Positions 33,083 through 41,925 of a stretch of 64,000 nucleotides of DNA are shown here, piece by piece. Source of the DNA: F23-D06 sp963643165 (GTDB lineage Bacteria > Bacteroidota > Bacteroidia > Bacteroidales > WCHB1-69); the NCBI GenBank assembly GCA_963643165.1, contig CAVIJD010000009.1, positions 3,407 to 67,406 of the forward strand. The letters run 5' to 3'. A model generated the notes under the pieces. It was given only the letters and a program-made list of their open reading frames with translations. It was not told the DNA's origin and made no database searches. Both the position numbers and the translations under genes were made by a program. The number at the start of each line of letters is the position of its first letter. The first letter of the stretch is position 1.

Positions 33083-34114
33083 TTAAGCCAGTTTAATGTC
33101 AACTTTCCCGGTGTCGGTAACCTTACCAATCACGGAGGCCTTTTCGCCCAGTGTTTCAAGCATATCCAACACTTGGTTCTTGTCTTCCGGGGCGACAAGC
33201 AGCACCATGCCGATACCCATATTGAAAATATTGAACATCTCGCGGTGTTCCACCTTGCCGTATTTTTCGAGGAACGGGAAGATGGCGGGCATATCCCAGC
33301 TGCCCTCTTCGATGAAAATTCCTTGTCCCTCCTGAAGAGCGCGAGGGATATTCTCGTCGAATCCGCCGCCTGTAATGTGTGAAATGGCATGGATATCCAC
33401 TTTTTCGAGCACTTTCAGCACCGAACGGACATATATGCGCGTGGGGGTCAGCAGCACATTGCCCAAAGAGTCGGGCAGTTCGTCATATTGTTTGGAAAGG
33501 TCCATCTTGTTGTCCTTAAGCACGATTTTGCGCACCAGCGAAAAGCCGTTGGAATGGACACCGGAAGAGGCGAGGCCGACAATCAAGTCGCCAGGTCTTA
33601 CGCGGCTGCCGTCAATGAGGCGTGACTTTTCGACGGCGCCGACCGTAAAGCCGGCGATGTCGTATTCGTCCTCGGAGTACATGTCGGGCATCTCAGCCGT
33701 TTCGCCTCCGATGAGGGCGCAATTTGAAAGCACGCAGCCGTCGGCAACGCCCTTGACAATGGCTTCAATCTTGGCCGGGTCGTTCTTGCCCACAGCGATA
33801 TAGTCGAGGAAGAACAGTGGAGCGGCGCCTTGTGCCAGCACATCATTCACGCACATAGCCACGGCGTCCTGGCCTATAGTGTCGTGTTTGTCCATCATAA
33901 AAGCAATCTTGAGCTTTGTGCCCACGCCGTCGGTGCCACTGACCAACACCGGCTCCTTGTAGTTCAGGGAGGCGAGGTCAAACATGCCGCCGAAGCTGCC
34001 TATGTTGCCCATCATGCCCGGACGGTTGGTTCGGGCTATATGTTTTTTTATCAGGCGCACAGACTCATATCCTGCTTCCAAACGGACGCCTGCTTCTTCA
34101 TAAGATTTTGCCAT
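33083..34114 (-). CDS. purM: phosphoribosylformylglycinamidine cyclo-ligase (AIR synthetase)
   Basis: The 343-residue enzyme closes the imidazole ring in purine synthesis with ATP. It begins SYEEAGVRLEAGYESVRLIK. It contains LVSGTDGVGTKLKIAFMMDK, GQDAVAMCVNDVLAQGAAPL and LIGGETAEMPDMY, which are the ATP-binding residues of the PurM/PurL superfamily. HITGGGFDENIPRALQEGQG opens the C-terminal domain. It follows queA by 26 bases with no promoter or terminator between, so transcription probably runs on from queA. Confidence 0.97.
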   Translation of the reverse strand: MAKSYEEAGVRLEAGYESVRLIKKHIARTNRPGMMGNIGSFGGMFDLASLNYKEPVLVSGTDGVGTKLKIAFMMDKHDTIGQDAVAMCVNDVLAQGAAPLFFLDYIAVGKNDPAKIEAIVKGVADGCVLSNCALIGGETAEMPDMYSEDEYDIAGFTVGAVEKSRLIDGSRVRPGDLIVGLASSGVHSNGFSLVRKIVLKDNKMDLSKQYDELPDSLGNVLLTPTRIYVRSVLKVLEKVDIHAISHITGGGFDENIPRALQEGQGIFIEEGSWDMPAIFPFLEKYGKVEHREMFNIFNMGIGMVLLVAPEDKNQVLDMLETLGEKASVIGKVTDTGKVDIKLA

Positions 34115-34140
34115 AAGAAAAATAAGTTATGTGAAAAAAT

Positions 34141-35214
34141 TCAAATTATCAACATTGCATCGCCGTAAGTGAGGAATCTGTATTTCTCTGCCACAGCCTC
34201 CTTGTAGGCGCGCATCACAAATTCATATCCACCGAAAGCGGCCACCATCATCAGCATAGAGCTTTGGGAGGCATGGAAGTTCGTAATCATCGCATCGCCC
34301 ACCATGAAGCGGTAGGGAGGATAGATGAACTTGTTGGTCCAGGCATCCATCTTTCCGTTCATTTCGGTGGTTTTGACGTGTCCGTTGGCATAGACAGACG
34401 ACTCGATAGCCTTTGTCGTTGTCGTGCCGACCATCACCACCTTATGTTTTTCCTCTTTCGTCTTGTTAATCAAGTCAGCCACGTCGGCTTTGATGATCAT
34501 CCTTTCGGAGTCGGGCTTGTGCTTTGACAAGTCTTCGACATCGATATCGTTGAAATTGCTCAATCCGGCATGAAGGGTAATATAGGTACGTTCAATGCCT
34601 TTGAGTTCCATTCTTTTCAGCAATTCGCGGCTGAAGTGGAAGCCGGCGGCGGGAGCCACCACAGCGCCCTCTTCCGTAGCATAAAGTGTCTGGTAGTATT
34701 CCTCGTCTTCGGGCACAATCTCACGCATACGCTGTATGTCTTCGGGAAGCGGGGTCGTGCCGAGTTCCATCAGCTTTTTCTTGAAAGCATCATGGTCGCC
34801 GTCAAACAGGAAACGGAGCGTTCTTCCGCGCGACGTTGTGTTGTCAATCACCTCAGCCAGCAGGCTTTCGTCTTCGCAGAAGCAGAGCTTGTTGCCGATG
34901 CGGATCTTGCGTGCCGGATCCACCAGCACGTCCCAAAGACGACTTTCCGCATCCAGTTCGCGCAGCAGAAAGACGCGGATCTTGGCGCGGGTCTGCTCTT
35001 TCTCGCCGTATAACAAGGCGGGAAACACCCGGGTGTTGTTCATGACAAACAGGTCGCCCTCGTCAAAATAGTCAAGAATATCTTTAAAAATCTTATGCTC
35101 AATAGTTTTTGTCTTGCGATTTAAGACCATTAAGCGAGCCTCGTCACGCTCCTTGGCAGGATACAGAGCAATCAAATCCTGAGGCAAGTAGTACTTAAAT
35201 TCTGATAATTTCAT
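34141..35214 (-). CDS. queA: S-adenosylmethionine:tRNA ribosyltransferase-isomerase QueA
   Basis: The 357-residue enzyme transfers the ribosyl part of SAM to preQ1 in tRNA to make epoxyqueuosine. Motifs MKLSEFKYYLPQDLIALYPA, MNNTRVFPALLYG, GAVVAPAAGFHFSRELL, TLHAGLSNFNDIDVE and YPPYRFMVGDAMITNFH fit the family. I set the start at ATG 35214 because an in-frame extension of 11 residues is not part of the family. It is first in a four-gene unit (queA-purM-barrel-nfo) and has a good promoter. No other queuosine genes are adjacent. Confidence 0.96.
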   Translation of the reverse strand: MKLSEFKYYLPQDLIALYPAKERDEARLMVLNRKTKTIEHKIFKDILDYFDEGDLFVMNNTRVFPALLYGEKEQTRAKIRVFLLRELDAESRLWDVLVDPARKIRIGNKLCFCEDESLLAEVIDNTTSRGRTLRFLFDGDHDAFKKKLMELGTTPLPEDIQRMREIVPEDEEYYQTLYATEEGAVVAPAAGFHFSRELLKRMELKGIERTYITLHAGLSNFNDIDVEDLSKHKPDSERMIIKADVADLINKTKEEKHKVVMVGTTTTKAIESSVYANGHVKTTEMNGKMDAWTNKFIYPPYRFMVGDAMITNFHASQSSMLMMVAAFGGYEFVMRAYKEAVAEKYRFLTYGDAMLII

Positions 35215-35233
35215 TGTAAAATAATTCAGCGCG

Positions 35234-35264
35234 CAAAGATACAACAAAAAACAACGTTTGTCAA
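35234..35264 (-). promoter_or_regulatory. queA promoter
   Basis: On the minus strand TTG (35262-35264) and TATCTTTG (35234-35241) are separated by 20 bases; the -7 element lies 19 bases from the queA ATG. Confidence 0.65.
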
Positions 35265-35318
35265 GTGCCTTTTTTGCGCCTTGAAAATCAAGAAAAAGCC
35301 TTGAAGACAGGGATTTTT

Positions 35319-36185
35319 TCAGGTTCTACGAAACCGCTGATGATTCAAAAAACGGTTTTCCTTTTCAATGATCCGCAACTGTTCACGCATCTCGGGTGTA
35401 AAAAAGGACTCTGCCACTTTCTCTTCTATGTACTCCACCGCCAGTTCGTTGGGATGGCTGAGGTCTTTGGCATAGAACCTGTAGTCGCGGAGGTCGTCCA
35501 TCAGAAACTCGTAGGCCGGGAAATAGAATGTCGTTTCATTATCCACAAGCCGGTCAACCGCCAACATCAGCGTTGCCTTGCTCAAGGAGTTCTCGTGAAC
35601 ATTGTCGCCGGCATGGCGCACGGGGCTGACCGTGAATATGATTTTCAATTCCGGATAACGCTCTTTCAGCATCGCCAGCGTGTCGTTCCATTGCGAAACT
35701 ATCTTCTTGACATCCAGCCGGAAACGTTCAAACCAGTTGTTCGGGATTTTGTGGCAGTTGGATACAATGAGGTCGCGGGGTATGAATTTATAGCAGAATG
35801 CGGTGCCGAACGTGATGAAAAGGTAGTCGGCACGCTCCAAAAACCGGGCGGTCTGCTCCAGTTGCTCGTCAATATTCTTCTCAAAGTCGTCATAATTCTC
35901 CCTCGAGAACCGGCCGTGGTGGGCAAAACTGACCCAAAGGTCGGAGGTTCTGTAGAAGTAACGGTTCTTGTCGAAGCTGGCGGGTTCCATCAGCATCCTG
36001 AGTGCGCGGTCTATGGAGACGGGATTGAAAAGCACGCCGAACGGATTGGAGCACACGTCAAAACGATGCCGTTTGAAGTAACTGCCGATGTGGTCTGAGA
36101 AACAGGACCCTAACAGCAGGAGCGAGTCGTCGCCGTTGATATTGAAAGGATATTTCGGGGCCGGTATGTTTGCGCGGAAAATCAT
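35319..36185 (-). CDS. GSCFA-domain protein
   Basis: The 288-residue protein has the family-naming motif near its N-terminus (LLLLGSCFSDHIGSYFKRH) and later ADYLFITFGTAFCYKF, NCHKIPNNWFERFRLD, IIFTVSPVRHAGDNVHEN and SHPNELAVEYI. GSCFA proteins belong to an SGNH-hydrolase-like fold and are common in Bacteroidota, but no activity is established to my knowledge. The GSCFS serine and the SHPNE histidine could form a hydrolase dyad (inference). No signal peptide. It starts 9 bases after the pcrA stop and probably shares its transcript. Confidence 0.85.
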   Translation of the reverse strand: MIFRANIPAPKYPFNINGDDSLLLLGSCFSDHIGSYFKRHRFDVCSNPFGVLFNPVSIDRALRMLMEPASFDKNRYFYRTSDLWVSFAHHGRFSRENYDDFEKNIDEQLEQTARFLERADYLFITFGTAFCYKFIPRDLIVSNCHKIPNNWFERFRLDVKKIVSQWNDTLAMLKERYPELKIIFTVSPVRHAGDNVHENSLSKATLMLAVDRLVDNETTFYFPAYEFLMDDLRDYRFYAKDLSHPNELAVEYIEEKVAESFFTPEMREQLRIIEKENRFLNHQRFRRT

Positions 36186-36194
36186 AGTGGAGGG

Positions 36195-38543
36195 TTATTT
36201 GGGGATGATCAGTTTTGCGAACTTGAGCATCAAGGTTTTGGTGCCGACGGTGTCGAACCTGACTTGTGCTTTTTTGTCCTGGTCGCTGCCCTCGACGGTG
36301 AGCACATTGCCATAGCCGAATTTGCTGTGATAGACCCTGACGCCGGGCTGTATATCGCTGTTGCCGGCCGGCGTTCCCATCTGTTCCTGCCGCACTTCGG
36401 CCTTGCTTTTGACCACGGGGCGGGCGTCAACCTTCCCCGACGGACGGCTGTCTTGCAGCGGACGGAACCGCGACTCCTTCGGCTTTGAGAACAAACTGTT
36501 GCTCGGCTTCCAAGCAAAAGACCCTGCTCCGCCGGAGGCCTTTTTTGTGATATTCAAAAATTCATCAGGGATCTCGCTCACAAAGCGGCTTTCCTCGCAG
36601 AACTGCAGCGACCCGAAACGATAGCGCCGTTGCGCTTCGGTAAGTGTCACAGACTTTCTGGCACGCGTGAGCGCCACATAGAAAAGCCTGCGCTCCTCTT
36701 CCATCTCCTGCCGGGAATTGGCACACATCGAGGAGGGGAACAGATTCTCCTCCATGCCCGTGATGAAGACATAGTCGAACTCAAGACCTTTTGCCGAATG
36801 GATTGTCATCATCTTCACCCGGTCTTCCTCATCCTCCGCCTTGTCGTCTTCCTCGTCGCTCAAAAGGGCGATGGACTCCATAAAGTGGTCGAGGGATGGG
36901 AAATAGGTCTCCATAATCTCCCCCGTCGCCTCTATGAAACTGTCGTCGGGCGTTTTTTCGGTAAAGCTTTTCATCGAGTCAAGCAGCTCTTCCACATTCT
37001 CGCCGCGCTCTTTCTCTTCCGTGTTCTCGTGCAGCAACTTGGCGATGCCTGTTTTCTGGACAATCTGCTTGCCCAACTCGTAGGCATCTTCCGTCGGCAA
37101 GACCGCGGAGAAGCCGCGTATCATGTTGGCAAACTCGGTCAACTTGTTGGCGATGGCTGTGCTGACCTCCAGATTGTACTGCTGCGGATTCGCGATCACG
37201 TCCCAAACTTGAGTGCCTTGTTGGGCTGCGGCGGCTGAGACCTTCGACATTGTCGTGTCGCCAATGCCCCGCATCGGGTAGTTGATGACGCGACGCAACG
37301 ACTCTTCATCGTAATGGTTGATGACCAGCCTGAAATAGGCCAAAACATCTTTGATTTCCTTGCGTTTGTAGAACGAAAGCCCGCCATATATTTTATAGGG
37401 AATGTGACGTTTGACCATCGCCTCTTCGAGCGTACGCGACTGCACGTTGGTTCTGTAAAGGATGGCGAACTGCTTGTTGGCGGCATGTTCATTCATCTGG
37501 GTTTCAAAAATGGCGTCTGCCACCGCATGCGCCTCGTCGTTGTCACTGTCAGCACATATCAGGTTTATTTTGGCCCCCGACTCGTTGTCCGTCCATACAT
37601 CTTTCGGCATCTGGTCGCGGTTGTTTTTGATGATGGCATTGGCCGCATTGACGATTGTCTGGGTGGAGCGGTAATTCTGCTCGAGTTTGTAGATCTTGGC
37701 ATCCGGATAATCGCGCCTGAAGTTGAGAATGTTCTGAATGTCCGCGCCTCTGAAACCATAAATGCTCTGGGCATCGTCACCCACTACGCAGATGTTCTGG
37801 TTTTGGGCTGCCAACTTTCTGACAATCAAATACTGGGCGAAGTTGGTATCCTGGTACTCGTCAACTAAAATGTAAGAAAAACGGCTCTGATACTTATAGA
37901 GCATGTCCGGAAAGTCACGGAGCAGCACGTTCATATAGTAGAGCAAGTCGTCAAAATCCATGGCGTCCGCCAGTTTGAGGCGTTTGTTGTACGCGGAAAA
38001 AATCTCGGCCACCATCGGCTTCCCCGCCGCCCTGTCCGCTGCCATAATCTCGCTGTTGTTGGCGTACTCCTGTTCTGAAAGCAGGTTCGACTTGGCCATG
38101 GAGATGCGGTTGAGCACATAGTTGGGCGTATATTGCTTGGGGTCAAGGTTCATGTCCTTCACAATGTTGCGTATCAGCGACTTAGAGTCATCGGTGTCAT
38201 ACACGGTCAGTCTTGCCGTATAGCCCAACTTTTCGGCTTCCACACGCAGAATCCGGTAAAACACGGAATGGAAAGTACCCATTGTGACGGCTCTTGCCAC
38301 ATTGCCACCCACAAGGTTGGTGATACGCCCGCGCATCTCGGCCGAGGCCTTGTTTGTAAACGTGAGCGCGAGAATGTTGTACGGGCTGATGCCCGAGGCT
38401 AACATATAGGCAATGCGGTAAGTCAAGACCCTGGTCTTTCCAGACCCTGCCCCGGCAATCACCATCACCGGACCATCTACCTGTTTTACTGCACATTGCT
38501 GTTGGCTGTTCAATGCTGAAAGTATCGATTCTGTATTTGTCAT
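36195..38543 (-). CDS. pcrA: UvrD/PcrA-type ATP-dependent DNA helicase
   Basis: The 782-residue SF1A helicase unwinds 3'-5' in repair and replication-conflict clearance. Motifs in order: Q-motif LNSQQQCAVK, Walker A VIAGAGSGKTRVLTYRIAYM, Walker B VDEYQDTNFAQ, GDDAQSIYGFRGA, LEQNYRSTQTIVNAAN, MTIHSAKGLEFDYVFITGME and VALTRARKSVTL. The C-terminal tail from about residue 715 (VYHSKFGYGNVLTVEG) is the PcrA/UvrD Tudor-like domain that binds RNA polymerase in other bacteria. The start is ATG 38543; the -7 promoter element lies upstream in what would otherwise be an in-frame extension. PcrA and UvrD cannot be separated by sequence alone here. Confidence 0.95.
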   Translation of the reverse strand: MTNTESILSALNSQQQCAVKQVDGPVMVIAGAGSGKTRVLTYRIAYMLASGISPYNILALTFTNKASAEMRGRITNLVGGNVARAVTMGTFHSVFYRILRVEAEKLGYTARLTVYDTDDSKSLIRNIVKDMNLDPKQYTPNYVLNRISMAKSNLLSEQEYANNSEIMAADRAAGKPMVAEIFSAYNKRLKLADAMDFDDLLYYMNVLLRDFPDMLYKYQSRFSYILVDEYQDTNFAQYLIVRKLAAQNQNICVVGDDAQSIYGFRGADIQNILNFRRDYPDAKIYKLEQNYRSTQTIVNAANAIIKNNRDQMPKDVWTDNESGAKINLICADSDNDEAHAVADAIFETQMNEHAANKQFAILYRTNVQSRTLEEAMVKRHIPYKIYGGLSFYKRKEIKDVLAYFRLVINHYDEESLRRVINYPMRGIGDTTMSKVSAAAAQQGTQVWDVIANPQQYNLEVSTAIANKLTEFANMIRGFSAVLPTEDAYELGKQIVQKTGIAKLLHENTEEKERGENVEELLDSMKSFTEKTPDDSFIEATGEIMETYFPSLDHFMESIALLSDEEDDKAEDEEDRVKMMTIHSAKGLEFDYVFITGMEENLFPSSMCANSRQEMEEERRLFYVALTRARKSVTLTEAQRRYRFGSLQFCEESRFVSEIPDEFLNITKKASGGAGSFAWKPSNSLFSKPKESRFRPLQDSRPSGKVDARPVVKSKAEVRQEQMGTPAGNSDIQPGVRVYHSKFGYGNVLTVEGSDQDKKAQVRFDTVGTKTLMLKFAKLIIPK

Positions 38544-38564
38544 CCTTGCTTGTTTCAATGGCAG

Positions 38565-38572
38565 CAAAGGTA
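38565..38572 (-). promoter_or_regulatory. -7 element of the pcrA promoter
   Basis: On the minus strand TACCTTTG followed by C matches TAnnTTTG, 22 bases upstream of the pcrA ATG. No clear -33 element. Confidence 0.55.
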
Positions 38573-38815
38573 CTGTTTTTCGCCGTATCCCCTACCCTAT
38601 CCCGAGTGTCACTTCCGCTGCGTTTTGATAAAATTTTAGTTTTTTATTAACTTTTGTATTTTGGTTTAAATATTTTATTATTTTTGCAGTGTCATTCATG
38701 TTCAGGTAACCGACCCGTCCCACCTTTTTTCCCATGAATACATTTCCCTCCTTTTATTTGGCAATTACTCATTAAAAACCGGTTACCTGTGTCTGGCGGT
38801 TTCTGTTTTCGTCTT
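38573..38815. other. 243-bp dxs-pcrA intergenic region with a long-range inverted repeat
   Basis: Between the dxs stop and the pcrA promoter, CAGGTAACCG (38703-38712) is repeated inverted as CGGTTACCTG (38780-38789), a perfect 10-bp pair enclosing 67 bases. A plus-strand promoter-like sequence (TTTG 38653-38656, TATTTTTG 38679-38686) ends 16 bases before the left arm, although no plus-strand gene follows. On the minus strand the interior holds AGGAGG and a 47-codon ORF (38735 to 38592) beginning MGKKVGRVGY. It could be a small RNA, a dxs 3' structure or a small gene; nothing known was recognised. Confidence 0.4.
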
Positions 38816-40711
38816 TCACACTTGCATTATTTGCTTGATTTTCAAGATTATGTCTTCCACCCCGAAGCCCACTTCGTGGTAAAGGCTCGGTATGTCGCCC
38901 TGGGCTATGAAGCGGTCAGGTATAGCGATATGGGCAAGCCGGTTGTTCAGGCCGGCGTTTTCAAGATATTCAGCCAAGGCTGAAAACAGGCCTCCTTTTT
39001 CGGTGCCGTCCTCCACGGCAAGCCAGCAAGGATATTGTTCAGCCAAACTCGTCAGCAAGGTTTCGTCAAGCGGTTTCAGGAACCGCACGTCAACCCAAGC
39101 CGGTTTCAGGTTGTCGGACGATAGGGCTTGCAGCGCCTTTTCCACCTGGTTACCAAGCGGCCCTAACGACAGCACCAACAGCTTCTCGCCATGCCGCATC
39201 ATTTCCGCCTTCCCGATTGCTATCTCTTCAGGTTCATTGTGCCAATTTGCCAGCACCCCGCGGCCCCGCGGGTACCGGATGGCAAACGGCAGTCCGCCGT
39301 TTTGGGCATTATGGTATGCCGTAACCATCAGGTTCCTGAGTTCATGCTCGTTGCGCGGCGAAGCTATGATTAAGTCGGGGACAGATCGCAGGAAAGCCAA
39401 GTCAAATGCACCTTGGTGCGTGGCGCCGTCCTCGCCGACAAGTCCCGCCCGGTCGATGCAAAATATTACAGGCAGCCGCTGCAAGGCCACATCGTGAATC
39501 ACCTGGTCGTACCCGCGCTGCAAAAAAGAAGAATAGATGTTGCAGAACGGGATGTACCCCTCGGCCGCCAGTCCGGCAGAAAATGTGACCGCGTGTTGTT
39601 CGGCAATGCCCACGTCGAAGACGCGTTCGGGGAACTCTTTGTCCATGATGTTCAGCGAGCAGCCCGTAGCCATTGCCGGCGTTATCCCGACGATTTTCTC
39701 ATCCTGCCGTGCCAACTCCAGGATGGTGTGTCCGAACACATCCTGGTACTTCGGAGGCAGATTGTCCGTGTTCTTTTGGATGATCTTTCCCGTTTCAGGG
39801 TCAAATTGCCCGGGCGCATGATAGGCGGTCTGATGCTGCTCCGCCATCTCCAATCCCTTGCCTTTTACCGTCAGCACATGCAGCAATTTGAGTCCGGGCA
39901 GTTTTTTGAGCGCTTGCAAAGTCTTGACGAGATAAACGACATCGTGACCATTAGCCGGTCCGAAATAACGATACCCGAGGCTCTGAAACCAGTTGCTTCC
40001 GCCCAACAGATACCCCTTGACGCCGTTGCCGATGCTGCTGAGCAGGTTCGTTGCCCGGTTCGACTGTTTAGTCTTGATGGTGAAGAGGTTCCAAAGTCTG
40101 TTTTTGAAACGGTTATAGGCAGGCGACGCCGTGATGGAGAGCAGATATTTGCTCATAGCCCCGGTGCTCTTGTCAATCGATATTTTATTGTCGTTGAGCA
40201 CCACCAGCATGTTGACATCGCGGCAGGCGGCTTGGTTCATGGCCTCGAACGCCATACCGCCGCCAATAGCCCCGTCGCCAATCACGGCAATGTGATTTCT
40301 TTTCAAGTTGCCGTTCATCTTGGCGGCCATGGCCATGCCGAGCACGGCGGATATGGATGTGGAGGAGTGCCCCGTGCCAAAAGCATCGTAAGCGCTTTCC
40401 TCCCGCCTGGGAAATCCGCTGATGCCGCCGTAGCAGCGATTCGTGGAAAAACGTTCGCGCCGTCCGGTCAGGATCTTGTGCGCGTATGCCTGGTGCCCCA
40501 CATCCCAAACCAACTTGTCGTCGGGCGTGTCAAAGACATAGTGCAAGGCTACGGTCAACTCTACCACGCCGAGGCTGGATCCCAGATGCCCGGGATGGCG
40601 CGCCGTCTCTTTGATGATGAACTGCCTGAGCTCATCGCACACCTCGGGCAATTCATTGACCGGAATCTTTCGCAAGTCTTCCGGAGAGTCTATATGTTCC
40701 AAATAAGACAT
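38816..40711 (-). CDS. dxs: 1-deoxy-D-xylulose-5-phosphate synthase
   Basis: The 631-residue thiamine-diphosphate enzyme condenses pyruvate and glyceraldehyde 3-phosphate in the first step of the non-mevalonate isoprenoid pathway. ThDP-binding motifs are present: HPGHLGSSLGVVELTVALHY, GDGAIGGGMAFEAMNQA followed by VVLNDNKIS, and the transketolase-like middle domain VGIAEQHAVTFSAGLAAEGY with its catalytic Glu. The C-terminal domain starts at GEKLLVLSLGPLGNQV. It is the last gene of the greA operon and begins 5 bases after the GT4 stop. Its product also feeds thiamine and pyridoxal synthesis. Confidence 0.97.
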   Translation of the reverse strand: MSYLEHIDSPEDLRKIPVNELPEVCDELRQFIIKETARHPGHLGSSLGVVELTVALHYVFDTPDDKLVWDVGHQAYAHKILTGRRERFSTNRCYGGISGFPRREESAYDAFGTGHSSTSISAVLGMAMAAKMNGNLKRNHIAVIGDGAIGGGMAFEAMNQAACRDVNMLVVLNDNKISIDKSTGAMSKYLLSITASPAYNRFKNRLWNLFTIKTKQSNRATNLLSSIGNGVKGYLLGGSNWFQSLGYRYFGPANGHDVVYLVKTLQALKKLPGLKLLHVLTVKGKGLEMAEQHQTAYHAPGQFDPETGKIIQKNTDNLPPKYQDVFGHTILELARQDEKIVGITPAMATGCSLNIMDKEFPERVFDVGIAEQHAVTFSAGLAAEGYIPFCNIYSSFLQRGYDQVIHDVALQRLPVIFCIDRAGLVGEDGATHQGAFDLAFLRSVPDLIIASPRNEHELRNLMVTAYHNAQNGGLPFAIRYPRGRGVLANWHNEPEEIAIGKAEMMRHGEKLLVLSLGPLGNQVEKALQALSSDNLKPAWVDVRFLKPLDETLLTSLAEQYPCWLAVEDGTEKGGLFSALAEYLENAGLNNRLAHIAIPDRFIAQGDIPSLYHEVGFGVEDIILKIKQIMQV

Positions 40712-40716
40712 TGCAG

Positions 40717-41925
40717 TTATTTTGACAACACCTGCCGGTAAAAACTCAGCAGTTTTTCCGTTATTAATTCGTTGTTATGATTGACCGATATGAAATCACG
40801 GGCATTTTCTGATATGATGGTGCAAATGTCAGGGGTGGCAATACATTTGTCGATGACCGCAAGGAACTGTTCCGGCGTGTCCGCTATGAAAAGATGCTTG
40901 CCGTCTTCCACATCCAAGCCCTCAGCGCCTACCGAGGTTGTTATCACGACCCTGCCAAGCGCCATTGCTTCTACGATTTTGATGCGCACGCCACTGCCCG
41001 ACAGCAACGGCACAATCATCAAGTCGTGACCCAGCATAAACTCGTTGGCGTCCGGCACGGAACCGACAAAGGTCACATTCTGCTCTTTTCGACTCAACAG
41101 GGCTTCGGGCATGCCATGCCCCGCCACGGTGAACCGCAAGCCGGGATGCGCTTCGTGTATCAAAGGCCACACCTCACTCAAAAACCAGTCCATACCCTCC
41201 AAGTTGGGCGACCAATTCATACTTCCGATATGGCAAAGTGAGGGCTGGTCGGAGGGAATGTAGTCATCTTCTATAGGATAATTGTCAAGATTGAGCCCGA
41301 AAGGAATTACGGTGCCCGCAACCTCCGGGGCCGTCTGTCTGAAGTATTCATAATCGGGCGTTGAGATGGTCATGTATCCATCTACCTTGCGGAGCACGCT
41401 GTCTTCCATCTTTTTCAACTGGTTCCGATTCAATCTGAAAAGCATTTTCTTCACAGGATTGCTTTCGTTGTCTGCAAGCCGGTTCCAAATCTGATGCTCT
41501 ATGTTGTGCATCCTCATTACGATACGGGCGTCAGAACAACGGCGGAACAGGTCGATATAAGGCGCCACATAGATCGACTCCAGATGGATGATGTCAAAGG
41601 TCTCTTGTTTCAAGATGTATTCCAGTTTTGAGACCATACTCTTGGACCGGAACCTTTCAATGTGGTACGACTTTCCGTTAAAAAGTGTGCGGAATCCCTC
41701 CAGAGGGCTCAGCGCAGTGTCAACAAATACCGACTCAAAGCAAGTCTTCTTCAAGTAGTCAACAGGAAATGCGTCAATCCGGACAGGATGTTTCGGCGTT
41801 TCAATAGCCACCACTTTCACCTGTTGACCGCCGTCGAGCAGCCCTTGGGTGATGTTGTGGATGGCAATACAGCCTCCGTCAATCGGTGGGAGAGGCGGTT
41901 TATGACAAAGTTGAAGGATTTTCAT
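40717..41925 (-). CDS. glycosyltransferase, GT4-like
   Basis: The 402-residue GT-B enzyme begins MKILQLCHKPPLPPIDGGCI, the glycine-rich start of GT4 proteins. It has LCHIGSMNWSPNLEGMDWFL in the linker, RFTVAGHGMPEALLS, and the donor-binding stretch LSGSGVRIKIVEAMALGRVV with the conserved glutamate. It likely builds a cell-surface glycan; no sugar is identifiable. Its start overlaps the LptF/G stop (ATGA) and dxs follows after 5 bases, so it is translated from the greA-dxs transcript. Co-transcription with an LPS-transport permease would fit a lipopolysaccharide role, but this is inference. Confidence 0.85.
   Translation of the reverse strand: MKILQLCHKPPLPPIDGGCIAIHNITQGLLDGGQQVKVVAIETPKHPVRIDAFPVDYLKKTCFESVFVDTALSPLEGFRTLFNGKSYHIERFRSKSMVSKLEYILKQETFDIIHLESIYVAPYIDLFRRCSDARIVMRMHNIEHQIWNRLADNESNPVKKMLFRLNRNQLKKMEDSVLRKVDGYMTISTPDYEYFRQTAPEVAGTVIPFGLNLDNYPIEDDYIPSDQPSLCHIGSMNWSPNLEGMDWFLSEVWPLIHEAHPGLRFTVAGHGMPEALLSRKEQNVTFVGSVPDANEFMLGHDLMIVPLLSGSGVRIKIVEAMALGRVVITTSVGAEGLDVEDGKHLFIADTPEQFLAVIDKCIATPDICTIISENARDFISVNHNNELITEKLLSFYRQVLSK

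Noticed and set aside
38653..38686. Promoter of an unannotated plus-strand protein gene
   Set aside because: No open frame of useful length follows before the convergent dxs gene; kept only as a possible small-RNA promoter.
39413..40741. A 442-codon open frame opposite dxs
   Set aside because: Antisense to intact dxs; no recognisable domain.
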